Positions 1-11,275 of a DNA stretch of 64,000 nucleotides are shown here, one piece after another. Source of the DNA: Halisarca cf. caerulea (Eukaryota > Porifera > Demospongiae > Chondrillida > Halisarcidae); assembly GCA_963170055.1 (NCBI GenBank), contig CAUJGJ010000434.1, forward strand, positions 3,236,617 through 3,300,616. The letters run 5' to 3'. Both the position numbers and the translations under genes were made by a program. Below the pieces are notes generated by a model. That model made no database searches. It had not been told where the DNA came from and saw only the letters and a program-made list of their open reading frames with translations. The stretch's first letter is position 1, and each line of letters begins with the position of its first letter.

Positions 1-60
1 GATCAGATACTAGTAAAGGAACAGAGAAAAAAAATGATATCAGACATGTAACATGATTAT

Positions 61-1029
61 CTACGAGTATAACCTATACAAATAATTAAGAAAAACACGT
101 CCACGTAACATACGAGCAGATTGTACCAACGAATTCCAATCTTGGCCTCCCAAACTAACAAATGATTTAGCACCCTGATTTGTCTTAAAAGTAGGTAGAT
201 AAAAATCATGTGGCCTCCGTGCACTCCGATAATTAAGCTGTTGATTTGTCTTAAACATTTGTGATAGATAAACTGGTGCTTCACCTGATGTGCATCTCCT
301 AACTACCTTCAATCTCATAATCTTGCGTCTGATTGCCAGATTGGTCCAAGTTAGACGTTTTCTCAATAGATCTGAGGGAGACCTTCGGTCAGCGTTCAAA
401 ATCAATCTCATTCCCATCTTTTGTATACGATCAAGTTTAAGACTGTCACTTTTGTTGCACTCTGACCAAACCACACAACAATAGTCAAGATGTGGCTGAA
501 CCAGAGACAGATACAATGTTTTCTTGATGGCCAGTGGGAGACACTTACTAATCTTAGCAATAACTGACAAGGTAGACATACATTTCTTTCTTACTGACTG
601 AATGTGATCTTTCCAGCTCAGTTGACTATCCAATATCACGCCCAAATACTTGAAGGTATCACACCTAGATAAGGGTCTGCCTAGAACATTGAACTGCAAG
701 TGTTGGGATTCAGTTTGCCTCCCCTTTCTTGAAAAAAACATCCATTTTGTTTTTTCAGTATTAATGTTGAGGTCATTGTTACAAAGCCACATTGATAATA
801 GATGGATATCCTCATTTAGCTCAGCTTCCAACCTAGATGCGACCTTGGCAGCATGGTATATTGTAGTGTCGTCGGCATACAACATGACTTTGCTGTGTTT
901 AATTGAGAAGTTATGGAAGACAATAATTTTGCCGTTAATCATATAAGTAAGACATACAAGTGCTTTCTCCGAGGTCCAAAAAACTGCTAATTCTTGAAGA
1001 TGATCGAGTGAAGAAAGACCCGCATGCAA
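61..1029 (-). mobile_element. 5'-truncated non-LTR retrotransposon, C-terminal half of reverse transcriptase
   Basis: A 322-codon open frame carries the back half of a LINE-type reverse transcriptase. The catalytic YADD box is at residues 51-54 (MLYADDTTIYH), followed by INTEKTKWMFF and the FKYLGVILDSQLSWKDHI block typical of the Jockey/CR1 side of the family, then the usual thumb and C-terminal tail ending in WNSL...F.NYLYRLYS. The finger domain and the upstream LGPLLF..YINDL motif are missing. Similarity seems to begin only around residue 28-45 (about base 890-945), so the initiating Met is not a real start. No endonuclease domain is visible. The 3' end lies too near the window edge to see a tail. 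A 5'-truncated, dead copy is the simplest reading; the intact frame suggests it is not very old. Confidence 0.9.
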
Positions 1030-2525
1030 AATTTATTTCCACGAATACCTTATAGCTGGAAAGGTTGGCAGGAAGAAAATTTGGCGAATTTGCCATAATT
1101 AAACATTGGCAGTTTTTATTTTGCATGGTGATTGCCTTCTAATTGGGACACTTTAATTATATTCATGATCTATGAATAATCACATGCCTGAATTGGAGAA
1201 GATATGGCTGCAGCAGCATCAATGAGCTGTGGCCTTGGGAAAGATTGAAAGAGCATGTGAAATAACGTAAGGAGCGGCATGCAATGGAGTTCTCCATGAA
1301 CAGCTTCATACCCGACATTTTTTGGAGGGTTCTGTGACCCTAAGTATTGGTACTGGTACCCTAAGTATTCAGCAGCGTTCAGCAATAATTATTGTTTTGC
1401 AAAAGAAAGAAGGCAATTCGAATATCCGTATACGCTATTGCCTTTATTGATGTCGAGAACAGAGTGTATTGGAGCACATTCCCCCACCAAATATCAGCAG
1501 GTTGCAACTAATAATAATATTATTATTGTTTATTCATACATACTCTATGGTTACGCAGTATAAAATATCCATGGTTTGAACTCCTTCATGGACTCGGAAA
1601 TGTTAATGAAATGTAATATCTGGCAGATTATAATTTGGCAGTGGACACGAAAACCGCCAATCCACCAAAGTAACTTCCCCACCAACCTTTCCGGCTATAC
1701 AGTATTATAAAAATGGATAATTAGCTCCTTGAAAATTTACCACTATATCCAGTAGCTTGTTGCTCTAAGACCACAGAGAGTACAGCCTCTCTACATACAG
1801 ATAACGTAGCAAGGTCTTTTGATTACCATACAATTGAAGTCCCACATTGAAATGCATGTGTGTACAGTTACATTCTCCGAACAAGGATGATCAATAAACA
1901 CGACAGCTCACTGTGGCCCCATGCCAGTGATGTCCTTATTATGGAGGGATCCCTATACTACATGTGCATGAAGGATCTATTGCATGTGCACAAGTTGAGA
2001 ATATTCAACCTGTTGTTGCATGTGTATGAAAATCTATCATTATGCCAAAAGCACCATTGGTTCCACCATAGACTCTAGAGGGTCTATGGTTCCACTACAA
2101 CATGCTGCAATATAACCAAGTTTCTATTGTAACCAGTTCATTTTGTAGAAATCAGTGGAACAGTTCCCAACATATGTGTATTGTTATAAGAGAGTGATAC
2201 AAAGTCAAGTGACTTTGTAGTGATTTGACTGTAATTGGGAAATTTGCTAGCTCCTCAATCAGGCTGGGATGCATCCTTCCAGGCCTCAACATGTTATACA
2301 AGAGAAATTACAAACATACAGCTCCCATATGGCACACACATGCATACATTCAAAATTTGCTAAGTTATCTTGTGAAGACCTGCTTCAATGAAATGCTAGG
2401 TGAACAAAGAAATTACTTCTTTTTCATTTAGATGCTAAAAAGTGACATGGATAAAGAAATAAAACAATACAAAGAAATCAAACAAATATATACAAGTATG
2501 CAGTGTAATCTTATTGGATAGTAGT
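1030..2525. other. Intergenic, no supported gene
   Basis: Only short unconvincing frames occur on either strand. A small ATT/AAT microsatellite lies near 1508-1530. I see no repeat shared with the rest of the window and no transposon ends. Confidence 0.5.
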
Positions 2526-2541
2526 GGCTTTGAAAAAAGCC
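2526..2541 (-). terminator. Histone mRNA 3' stem-loop of the H1 gene
   Basis: Read on the minus strand, 32 bases after the H1 stop codon there is GGCTTT-TTTC-AAAGCC followed by AC. This is a perfect 6-bp stem with a 4-nt loop, the size and consensus (GGYYYU..UUUC..RRRGCC, flanked by A/C) of the metazoan replication-dependent histone stem-loop bound by SLBP. I find no AATAAA on the minus strand just downstream, which fits a non-polyadenylated histone mRNA. Confidence 0.88.
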
Positions 2542-2573
2542 GTTTGGGTTGGAGTTATGAGTAAGCCATCAGC

Positions 2574-3095
2574 TTACTTATTGGACTTCTTTGGCGACTT
2601 TGCAGACTTTGCTTTGGACTTGGTCACAGTCTTGGGCTTAGCAACCTTGGGTTTGGCTGGCTTCTTCTTATCTCCTGTTTTCTTGGGTTTTGCAGACTTC
2701 TTTGGAGTGGCCGCCTTCTTGGGCTTGGCTGTTTTGGGCTTAGCCTTTGCTGTCTTGTCGGATTTGGGTTTTGGTTTCGCCGCGGGCTTCTTCGTTACCT
2801 TCTTCGCGGGTGCAGAGGTTTCCTTCTTGGCGAGTTTGAAACTACCAGATGCTCCGGTTCCCTTGGTTTGGATCAGAACGCCCTTAGTGACGCAGCGCTT
2901 GAGATTCATCTTCACGTGGACTTCGAAGCCCTCTCCCACTTTGTAGTGGCTACCGATGTACTTGGCAATGGCTTGTCTTGAGGAGCCGTTGCGTTCTTTG
3001 AGCGTAGAAATGGCGGTCACGATCATTTCTTCGTACTTTGGGTGGGCTGGTGGAGCGCTGGGTTTCTTCTGCGTTGAGGTACCCTTTGGTGGCAT
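2574..3095 (-). CDS. Linker histone H1, replication-dependent type
   Basis: Encodes a 173-residue linker histone that binds the nucleosome dyad and compacts chromatin in the nucleus. Residues 1-18 are a short basic, Pro-rich tail. Residues about 19-90 ([20 protein letters not shown] through GSFKL) form the globular winged-helix H15 domain, including the [10 protein letters not shown] helix and the conserved [13 protein letters not shown] wing. The rest is a Lys/Ala/Pro-rich C-terminal tail with repeated KPK, AKPK and SPKK-like motifs for DNA binding. The open frame extends 13 codons further upstream, but the Met at 3095 is chosen because it gives the usual H1 start (MPPKG) and fits a CAAG-ATG context. 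No intron is needed. A TATA/CCAAT promoter sits about 90 bp upstream and a histone stem-loop follows the stop. No core histone gene is in the window, so this is a solitary H1. Confidence 0.95.
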   Translation of the reverse strand: MPPKGTSTQKKPSAPPAHPKYEEMIVTAISTLKERNGSSRQAIAKYIGSHYKVGEGFEVHVKMNLKRCVTKGVLIQTKGTGASGSFKLAKKETSAPAKKVTKKPAAKPKPKSDKTAKAKPKTAKPKKAATPKKSAKPKKTGDKKKPAKPKVAKPKTVTKSKAKSAKSPKKSNK

Positions 3096-3185
3096 CTTGA
3101 CAAATGGTTGGACAGTAGTCGAACTAGGACACAACAGATTAGCTTGAAGACGAGACTTCCTTGAGCGCTGATTTAGAGGAGTAAA

Positions 3186-3201
3186 CTTTATACTGAATTG
3201 G
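3186..3201 (-). promoter_or_regulatory. H1 core promoter: CCAAT and TATA boxes
   Basis: On the minus strand CCAAT (3201-3197) is followed after four bases by TATAAAG (3192-3186), about 90 bp upstream of the H1 start codon. Histone promoters usually have both boxes; the very close spacing is unusual. I did not find the AAACACA H1 box. Confidence 0.6.
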
Positions 3202-3204
3202 CGG

Positions 3205-3924
3205 ACTCAGTTGTAACGCATCACGTGAGCCGCGGATACCATATTCCACTCGGGGAAGACGTACGTAATTTGTGACAATGGTGCATTTAAAAGTCATTGT
3301 AACTTTTTCAAAGTACCATGCACGATAAAATAAATAAAGCATCATTAAAAAGAGGCTACAGGCTACTATATATCATAAAATCGGTTCATTGTCTTGAAAA
3401 GTGATCAGGTGGCATGACTTTTAATGTCATGGTCACGGTCTTCATCTTCATTCAACGTCCACTCATCTCAGGATCATTCACAATCTGAAGGAATTGGTAG
3501 AAATGTAACATGTTACAAACACAATACCACCATTAAGGCTTACACATACCAAGTTTTGAAAGACTGGGACATTGCTGGGAGGAATGTAAACCCACTGATT
3601 CTGAGACACTGACACAAACACCATTTCCTGTTGTGACATGGTCATGAAAGAGTTTCTCCATAAACTCCCTAAGATTAGGCTAAAAGGCCTCGATTTCAAC
3701 ACAGATCCATTGTACGACAGTATTTGCATCTATTTAAGTACATTCTGAGGAGTTGGATGCCTAACTTGCTGATTTTTAGAGGAGCTTTATTTTATACATG
3801 CTGTTCTATTGTGTCTATGGGGAAAGGATTTTTGATCTCAACTACCCCAATTTGAGATAGAATTGTGATTTCTCTGGACAGAATGAATGTTCTCTGCTTA
3901 TAGGTGCTGTTTACTTCTAAAAAT
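3205..3924. other. Intergenic, no supported gene
   Basis: Short overlapping frames on both strands near 3424-3729 have no recognisable motif and no splice or promoter context. I see nothing else here. Confidence 0.45.
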
Positions 3925-4985
3925 CGAGTGTTCCTATGTTTAAAACATCACAAGGGCCGTTTCTTTTGACCCTACATGTTTCCATATAAAATGAGGGCAT
4001 TTTACAAAAACTCCACCACTCACCCAATACTTGTGTCCACGTCTACACTTACCAAGTATGTAACACTCAAGGTCATACTCCACACAGCAAAAACAGTGGG
4101 AGAAAGTTTAAACCCCTTAGCTGAGAGAAAATGAGCAAGATTTCTCGCAATACAAATTAATACACGTTTCCTTTGCCATATGACACAAGTACATCCAGAG
4201 GTTTTTGTCCCTTGTCTTTGTGCACTATCAGCTGTATCCACTTGTACAAGTTGCTCTGCAACTCAGCACACTCTCCTTACTATGATTAGCATTAGTCAAT
4301 ATGTAGACGGTCCTAGCAATCGAATAATTATTAGATATTACGACAATTTATACAGTGTACCTAATGTAATAAACTGAAACACACCCAAAAGGCAGTCTCG
4401 GGCTGCGGCTTCGGTGTAGTCCTTTCCAAGGGCAACTGTTGGAAGACTAGCTCACCTGTACTTACTTCGCATTGACAATGTGACTTTGAGCCGCCTAGAC
4501 ACAGAGATCCTAATAGTTGGTGAGATGTGCTAAAAATAGAAACACTATTCATGAAGAGAAATACTGGTGAAATTCAATCTTTATTGTATGCAAGCCAACA
4601 AATTATGGTGGATACCAGTTGGTGATGCACTGCTCCTCTTGGAAGATCAAAAAATACAATGAAAGCAAGGGTATATTGGAATATTCAGAGATTATGCAAT
4701 GTTACTATATTTAGAACAATCCACTCAATATCAAATCAAAACAATCCATATACACTTGTATGCTGGCCTGCTCACCCAATCCACTGAGATATGCTGCAGT
4801 ATGGCTAGTATGCCTGCTATACCATGCACCACACTTCAAAAACACCAGGTTCATTCCTAAAAGAAGACTCCATGTGCATTTTTCTCCTAATATGGGGAAT
4901 TCATGCATTATTTTGCTTTGAGAGAATATGATCATGTACACAAAAGATGAGCCCACACACACTCAATACTTTATGCAAGTACGCC
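3925..4985. repeat. Duplicated block P, copy 0
   Basis: About 1.06 kb of non-coding DNA repeated in diverged form directly downstream. Shared landmarks are AAAACATCACAA, 'CAATACTTGTGT', 'AACAGTGGGAGAAAGTTTAA', 'GTAGTCCTTTCCA' and 'ATGCAATGTTACTATATTTA'. No transposase, TIRs or coding frame is seen, so it looks like locus duplication rather than a mobile element. Confidence 0.75.
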
Positions 4986-6180
4986 TAGTGTTCTCATGTT
5001 AAAACATCACAAAGACCATTTCTCTTGATTTTACACGTCATCATGATAATAAAATGAGGACATTTAACAAAACTCCACTACTCGCTCAATACTTGTGTTC
5101 GTGTCTATAGACACTTGCCGAGTATGTAACGTAACACACTCAAGAGTAGGTTCCACACAGCAACAACAGTGGGAGAAAGTTTAAGCATCTTAGCAATGGG
5201 AAACTGAGCGAGATTTTTCACACTACAAATAATACACATTCTTCACCATAAGAAAGTACATCTAGAGGTTTCTGTTATTTGTCTTCATGATCGCACGCAC
5301 TATCAGCTGGCTCCACTTGCAAATGTTGGTCTGCAATGTAACACACTTTCCTTACTATGATTGGCATCAGTCATTGCAATTACATATAGGGAGTCCTATC
5401 AATTGGATAATTATATATTATATGAAAATATATACATGTACAGTTCACTCATATAGTGCTAAACTGGATGAAACACACAGAAAAGGTGGTCTCTGGCCTT
5501 GGCTTGCATGGGTGTAGTCCTTTCCACAGGCAATTGCTGCAGGACTAACTCATAATAATATGTGGTTACCTCGTGTTTAGGATGCCACTTTATGCTACTT
5601 ACATACAGATCCTATAGTAGTTGGGAGATGTGCTAAAAATAGTAACGCTACAGTTGAGGACAAACATTGGCGAAATCAAATCTTTACGGCATACAAGAAA
5701 GAAAAATAATGGTAAGTATCTATGTGCTGCCCATTTCTTTTGGCAGTCAAAAAATACTCTCTAAGCAGGGGTAATTGGAATATTTAGAATTATGCAATGT
5801 TACTATATTTAGAACAACTCAATCAACATCAAATTAAAACAACCCATACACCTTGCAGATTGGTTTGCTCACTGAGTACACTGTGAGATATGCTGCAACC
5901 ACAGACTCTCATCCTGCAACATGGCTAGTAAGACTGCTGTGTGTGTACCTTGCCACACACTTCAAACACTCAGAGGCTTTTCCAAAACAAGATTGTCCAT
6001 CTCTCCTTATATGGGATTTGATACATACACTTTGAAAAAGGTAGTTACCGCATGATTATGTGCACAACAAATGAACCAACAGACACTGAGTACTTCGTGC
6101 ACGCATAGTCACATCTGGCTTATCTGACACTCATGTACCCTAAAACCTCATTTACCCGACCATCTGTTGTGAATAACCGT
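4986..6180. repeat. Duplicated block P, copy 1
   Basis: Tandem, diverged partner of 3925-4985. It is also closely matched by 25081-25986 (end to end) and in part by 16485-16672. It contains the repeated landmark 'CAAATGTTGGTCTGCAATGT' and ends with 'CTGTTGTGAATAACC', after which the copies part company. Confidence 0.78.
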
Positions 6181-6839
6181 CACTACATTGTGTTAATTTT
6201 ATCTGACCTATCCAACACCAGGTATAGCCGGCACATTCATGGGGAACAGACATCATTGGATCAACCAGATACCACGTATTATTTGAATGATTTGCTAATG
6301 TTTAGCACCCTCTGCAAGTACACATAAAAGGGGAATACCCACTTGGACATAAAGGGGAATCCCCCAAGTCCCAATGCCAAGGTGAGACACTAGATAGCAA
6401 CTGCAGTTGGTATAAAAAACATTTCATCCAACTCATATAAAAGTTGATTTAGTGAATGTGCACGGGTTATTATTAACAACCTATATATACCGCAAATATA
6501 ACTCAAAACTGATATAATTATTATGTCACTCAGAACTTGCTGTTTTCTTCCAAATCTTGAAAGGTGTGCGCTAATAAAACAAATTTGAACCTCCAATATG
6601 GACTCTTCCAAATAAGGACACAGTATAATAAACACCTTTACTGTAAGGACACAACTTCAAGTCCTATAGGTACCACCTTCCAATTGTTCACTTTGTTCGG
6701 AGTTCGGAGGTTATTCATTGTATATAATATACGAGATAACAGTAATATTCTTTTACTCTACTTTGAACACATTACAAACTTTGTCTTCGGCAGATAAGCA
6801 TCTAATTGACAACCTTTAGGACCACACAGGCTTGGTATA
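6181..6839. other. Intergenic with a pogo-like MITE fragment
   Basis: Bases about 6587-6655 hold GAACCTCCAATATGGACTCT and onward. This left-end sequence of a dispersed small element family recurs at 20600-20670, 33853, 42635, about 51750 and 60608. No complete element and no gene is visible here. Confidence 0.5.
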
Positions 6840-7012
6840 CAGTCAAACCTCGTTAACATGAAACTCAGGGGACTGTGCTGAAACTTCATCTTAACAGTAC
6901 TTCAAGTAAACAGTACTACATGTTATGCTTGGACCTGCACTTGGACTTGGCTAGCATCTCATGTTAAAAGATATTTTGTGTTAAGCAGTTTCATGTTAAC
7001 GAGGTTCGACTG
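6840..7012. mobile_element. 173-bp MITE with TA target duplication (pogo/Tigger type ends)
   Basis: The ends are 26-bp inverted repeats beginning CAGTCAAACCTCGTTAACAT, differing at one position between left (6840-6865) and right (6987-7012). Both ends are flanked by TA (6838-6839 and 7013-7014). The CAGTYRAACCTC start and TA duplication are those of pogo/Tigger-class Tc1/mariner MITEs. There is no internal coding sequence, so it is non-autonomous. Confidence 0.9.
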
Positions 7013-7014
7013 TA

Positions 7015-7349
7015 TCTGCCTATATGTAGGATTGACACTAGAAAACATGGCCGCCATACATACAAATTTGCTTTTGCCCAATAACTAAGTTTTCAAAGCG
7101 GATTTTGGCACATTTTGACACACCAGCTAAAAGGCGAAGTAGTTTAAAAGCTTCATTAAGCTACCTCTTTAAAGAAATGTGATGTACACTCGCCGAGGTA
7201 TCATGCATGTGGGTGCGCAAAACCAGTACCATTTCAAGATTATTCTTCTAGTCATTTTTTTCGAAAGTAAGAATGGAAAATGGGATCAGAAGTGGGTCGA
7301 GGTAAAGCAACAGGAGACTGGAGCACATAGGGTAAGTGTAAGGGATTGA
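7015..7349. other. Spacer, nothing recognised
   Basis: Unique-looking sequence between the MITE and the large minisatellite; no gene, repeat or element end seen. Confidence 0.4.
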
Positions 7350-9679
7350 GCAGGGGGCCAGTGAACAGAGTGGGGAGGGGCAGAGTGGAGCAGAGGGCCG
7401 TGGAGCAGGGGGCCAGTGAACAGAGTGGGGAGGGGCAGAGTGGAGCAGAGGGCCGTGGAGCAGGGGGCCAGTGAACAGAGTGGGGACGGGCAGAGTGCAT
7501 GGAGCAGAGGGCCGTGGAGCAGGGGGTCAGTGAACAGAGTGGGGAAGGGCGGAGTGGAGCAGAGGGCCGTGGAGCAGGGGGCCAGTGAACAGAGTGGGGA
7601 AGGGCAGAGTGGAGCAGAGGGCCGTGGAGCAGGGGGCCAGTGAACAGAGTGGGGAAGGACAGAGTGGAGCAGGGGGCCAGTGAACAGAGTGGGGGAGGGG
7701 CAGAGTGGAGCAGAGGGCCGTGGAGCAGGGGGCCAGTGAACAGAGTGGGGAAGGGCAGAGTGGAGTAGAGGGCCGTGGAGCAGGGGGCCAGTGAGCAGAG
7801 TGGGGAGGGGCAGAGTGGGGAAGGGCAGAGTGGAGCAGGGGGCCAGTGAACAGAGTGGGGAAGGGCGGAGTGGAGCAGAGGGCCGTGGAGCAGGGGGCCA
7901 GTGAACAGAGTGGGGAAGGGCAGAGTGGAGTAGAGGGCCGTGGAGCAGGGGGCCAGTGAACAGAGTGGGGAAGGGCAGAGTGGAGCAGGGGGCCAGTGAA
8001 CAGAGTGGGGGAGGGGCAGAGTGGAGCAGAGGGCCGTGGAGCAGGGGGCCAGTGAACAGAGTGGGGAAGGGCAGAGTGGAGCAGGGGGCCAGTGAACAGA
8101 GTGGGGAAGGGCAGAGTGCATGGAGCAGAGGGCCGTGGAGCAGGGGGCCAGTGAACAGAGTGGGGAAGGGCAGAGTGGAGCAGGGGGCCAGTGAACAGAG
8201 TGGGGAAGGGCAGAGTGGAGCAGAGGGCCGTGGAGCAGGGGGCCAGTGAACAGAGTGGGGAAGGGCAGAGTGGAGCAGAGGGCCGTGGAGCAGGGGGCCA
8301 GTGAACAGAGTGGGGAAGGGCGGAGTGGAGCAGGGGGCCAGTGAACAGAGTGGGGGAGGGGCAGAGTGGAGCAGAGGGCCGTGGAGCAGGGGGCCAGTGA
8401 ACAGAGTGGGGAAGGGCAGAGTGGAGCAGGGGGCCAGTGAACAGAGTGGGGAAGGGCAGAGTGCATGGAGCAGAGGGCCGTGGAGCAGGGGGCCAGTGAA
8501 CAGAGTGGGGAAGGGCAGAGTGGAGCAGGGGGCCAGTGAACAGAGTGGGGAAGGGCAGAGTGGAGCAGAGGGCCGTGGAGCAGGGGGCCAGTGAACAGAG
8601 TGGGGAAGGGCAGAGTGGAGCAGAGGGCCGTGGAGCAGGGGGCCAGTGAACAGAGTGGGGAAGGGCGGAGTGGAGCAGGGGGCCAGTGAACAGAGTGGGG
8701 AAGGGCAGAGTGGGGAAGGACAGAGTGGAGCAGGGGGCCAGTGAACAGAGTGGGGAAGGGCGGAGTGGAGCAGGGGGCCAGTGAACAGAGTGGGGAAGGG
8801 CAGAGTGGGGAGGGGCAGAGTGGAGCAGAGGGCCGTGAAGCAGGGGGCCAGTGAACAGAGTGGGGAGGGGCAGAGTGCATGGAGCAGAGGGCCGTGGAGC
8901 AGGGGGTCAGTGAACAGAGTGGGGAAGGGCGGAGTGGAGCAGAGGGCCAGTGAACAGAGTGGGGAAGGGCAGAGTGGAGCAGAGGGCCGTGGAGCAGGGG
9001 GCCAGTGAACAGAGTGGGGAAGGGCAGAGTGGAGTAGAGGGCTGTGGAGCAGGGGGCCAGTGAGCAGAGTGGGGAAGGGTAGAGTGGAGCAGAGGGCCGT
9101 GGAGCAGGGGGCCAGTGAACAGAGTGGGGAAGGGCAGAGTGGAGTAGAGGGCCGTGGAGCAGGGGGCCAGTGAGCAGAGTGGGGAAGGGCAGAGTGGAGC
9201 AGGGGGCCAGTGAACAGAGTGGGGAGGGGCAGAGTGGAGCAGAGGGCCGTGGAGCAGGGGGCCAGTGAACAGAGTGGGGAAGGGCAGAGTGGAGCAGGGG
9301 GCCAGTGAACAGAGTGGGGGAGGGGCAGAGTGGAGCAGAGGGCCGTGGAGCAGGGGGCCAGTGAACAGAGTGGGGAAGGGCAGAGTGCATGGAGCAGAGG
9401 GCCGTGGAGCAGGGGGCCAGTGAACAGAGTGGGGAAGGGCAGAGTGGAGCAGGGGAGCAGTGAACAGAGTGGGGAAGGGCAGAGTGGAGTAGAGGGCCAT
9501 GGAGCAGGGGGCCAGTGAACAGAGTGGGGAAGGGTAGAGTGGAGCAGAGGGCTGTGGAGCAGGGGGCCAGTGAACAGAGTGGGGAAGGGCAGAGTGGAGC
9601 AGACGGCCGTGGAGCAGGGGGCCAGTGAACAGAGTGGGGAAGGGCAGAGTGGAGCAGAGGGCCATGGAGCAGGGGGCCG
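7350..9679. repeat. 2.3-kb G-rich minisatellite, 55-bp base unit
   Basis: About 45 tandem units containing CCAGTGAACAGAGTGGGG, GCAGAGTGGAGCAG and GGGCCGTGGAGCAGGGGG. Three length variants intermingle: 55 bp; 40 bp (lacking a 15-bp GAGGGCCGTGGAGCA-type piece); and 59 bp (GCAT inserted in 'GAGTGCATGGAGCAG'). The period is not a multiple of three, so translation rotates through frames. Because no unit frame has a stop on the minus strand, very long frames arise there (712 and 252 codons of PSPLCSLAPCST-type peptide). There is no start context, splice signal or domain, so I treat it as non-coding. Runs of 3-5 G on the plus strand could form G-quadruplexes. Confidence 0.93.
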
Positions 9680-9689
9680 GTGTAAATGT

Positions 9690-11275
9690 TACAGCTATAG
9701 TAAATCTTAAGTGTATGCTGTTACTCTTGATTCAGAAGTGCATTGCAAAGGCATGAGCTATACATGGACGCACATGCAGTTCTCAATAAATGAAGCAGCA
9801 CACACTAACAGTAAATAGTGAATGATTGCCATGCAGGATACAAAATCAGTTATATCCTGAATGTCTAGGTATGCTGCAGTGGACATAGTGATGATTGACC
9901 TTGGGCTTCCTCCTTGGTCAATCAGCCCAGCTGCACTGCACCCATAGAAAGGAACTTAGCTCATTCACAACATTTTATTTGTCCCTGTGTGGGCAATGAT
10001 ATCGCTAAGGTTATGAAAATAAGCTTCCTGAGGAATGGAATACAAATCTGAAGTCATGTAGTCTAACTAGCTAGCCCGTCTCCGCAAGCGCCCTACGGGC
10101 GAGAAGGGGCGGAGACGATCTAGCTCACATAGAGATTAGTTCACACCTCGAAACTCAATGTCGATTGCTCGTCCGATAAAGAAGTGCTGGAGTGCATGGA
10201 TTTTCATTCAATTTTACAGCGTGCTTCAGTTAATATTAAAAATAGCGGAATTGTTCTGTCGGAGGACCAGTCTGCTGCTGCTGCTGTCACAGTGGATTCA
10301 GAGGAATGGCCAGAACGTCCAAAGTGGGTTGAATTAGGCTGAAAAGAGTGTCCTTAGGATCGTTCAGGAATACTGTAGGTTTTTCAGTATCTATACTCTA
10401 AGAGTGTTACCAAAAGGTTCTTTTTAAACATGGCAGAAACGTTTGCACCATTCCAGTGACTTTACCATGGATAAAGACCAACATGAATTCGTTCATAGCA
10501 TAAAACTTGTACGTAGGCTAAAAATCCATTCTTGCACTTCAACTGGACGAGCAATCGATGCTTCAGAAGCGACAATCTAGCTGGCATCGTTGTTGGAGTA
10601 TCTACGGCCAGAGAGCACAACAGGCGCCTTGGTCTTGCGTAGTCAGAATTTTGAAAAATCGGACTAAGCTAGCCCCAGTTTGAGGTGTGAACTAATCTCC
10701 ATGTGAGCTAGACCGTCTCCGCCCCTTCTCGCCCGTAGGGCGCTTGCGGAGACGGGCTAGCTAGTTAGACTAGAAGTCATGCAGAAATCAGCTAGATTAC
10801 AGTGCATTTTAATGACTATGCTAAACCCTGAAATGCGATATCATAATATTTTAACTGCACATGTTATATACCAATGCATACATATAGGACTTATCATGCA
10901 TTACAGTAGATTCTGAATGTCAAAAACAGTATTATTCAAACAGTATAAATAGGTATGCCTCATCATATATACAGCAATAAATTGATACAGAATTATTGAA
11001 GCAATACCTCCATGTACCGAGAAGAACATCAAAGTCAGGAAGCAATGACATTCATAGCTGACATGATGTTACATAAATAGCATTCATATAATGCCCTTAA
11101 TAACATTCATATGATTTCTAGAATCATCATGAATTCCCTATACTGCATCTATGACCCTTGCAAAAAGGAAAAAGAAAATGAGGAAGATGGCTTCCCGATA
11201 AAGAATGCGGAAATTATGTGGAAGTGTGTGGTTAAAATACAATTATTATATCGCAATTCAGAGTTCGATCAGCAT
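9690..11275. repeat. Duplicated block Q, copy 1 (interrupted by a transposon)
   Basis: Matches 16673-17346 and, in its first part, 19080-19490. Landmarks are 'CATGCAGGATACAAA', 'CTTCCTCCTTGGTCAATCAG', 'GTCCCTGTGTGGGCAATGAT' and 'CCTATACTGCATC'. Copy 1 carries a transposon at 10059-10772 that copy 2 lacks. It then continues, after a second insertion, from 12767 to about 12897. Confidence 0.82.
10059..10772. mobile_element. Non-autonomous Mutator-like element (long TIRs, 9-bp target duplication)
   Basis: A 714-bp element whose ends are near-perfect inverted repeats of about 97 bp, from TAGTCTAACTAGCTAGCCCG inward through GTCTCCGCAAGCGCC to the 'TTCACACCTC' region. It is flanked by a direct repeat of GAAGTCATG (10050-10058 and 10773-10781). 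The homologous block at 16673-17346 lacks the element, with only one 'GAAGTCA' at the site (about 16855). A second inverted pair, TCGATTGCTCGTCC, lies at 10161-10174 / 10545-10558. Long TIRs plus a 9-bp duplication are the signature of the Mutator/MULE superfamily. No transposase is encoded in the 500-bp interior (a short CTG run is at 10272). Confidence 0.9.

Noticed and set aside
7252..9390. 712-codon minus-strand frame of PSPLCSLAPCST-type repeats as a gene
   Set aside because: It is the translation of a 55-bp minisatellite whose unit is open in all three minus frames. The amino-acid repeat rotates through frames, and there is no domain, signal peptide or splice context.
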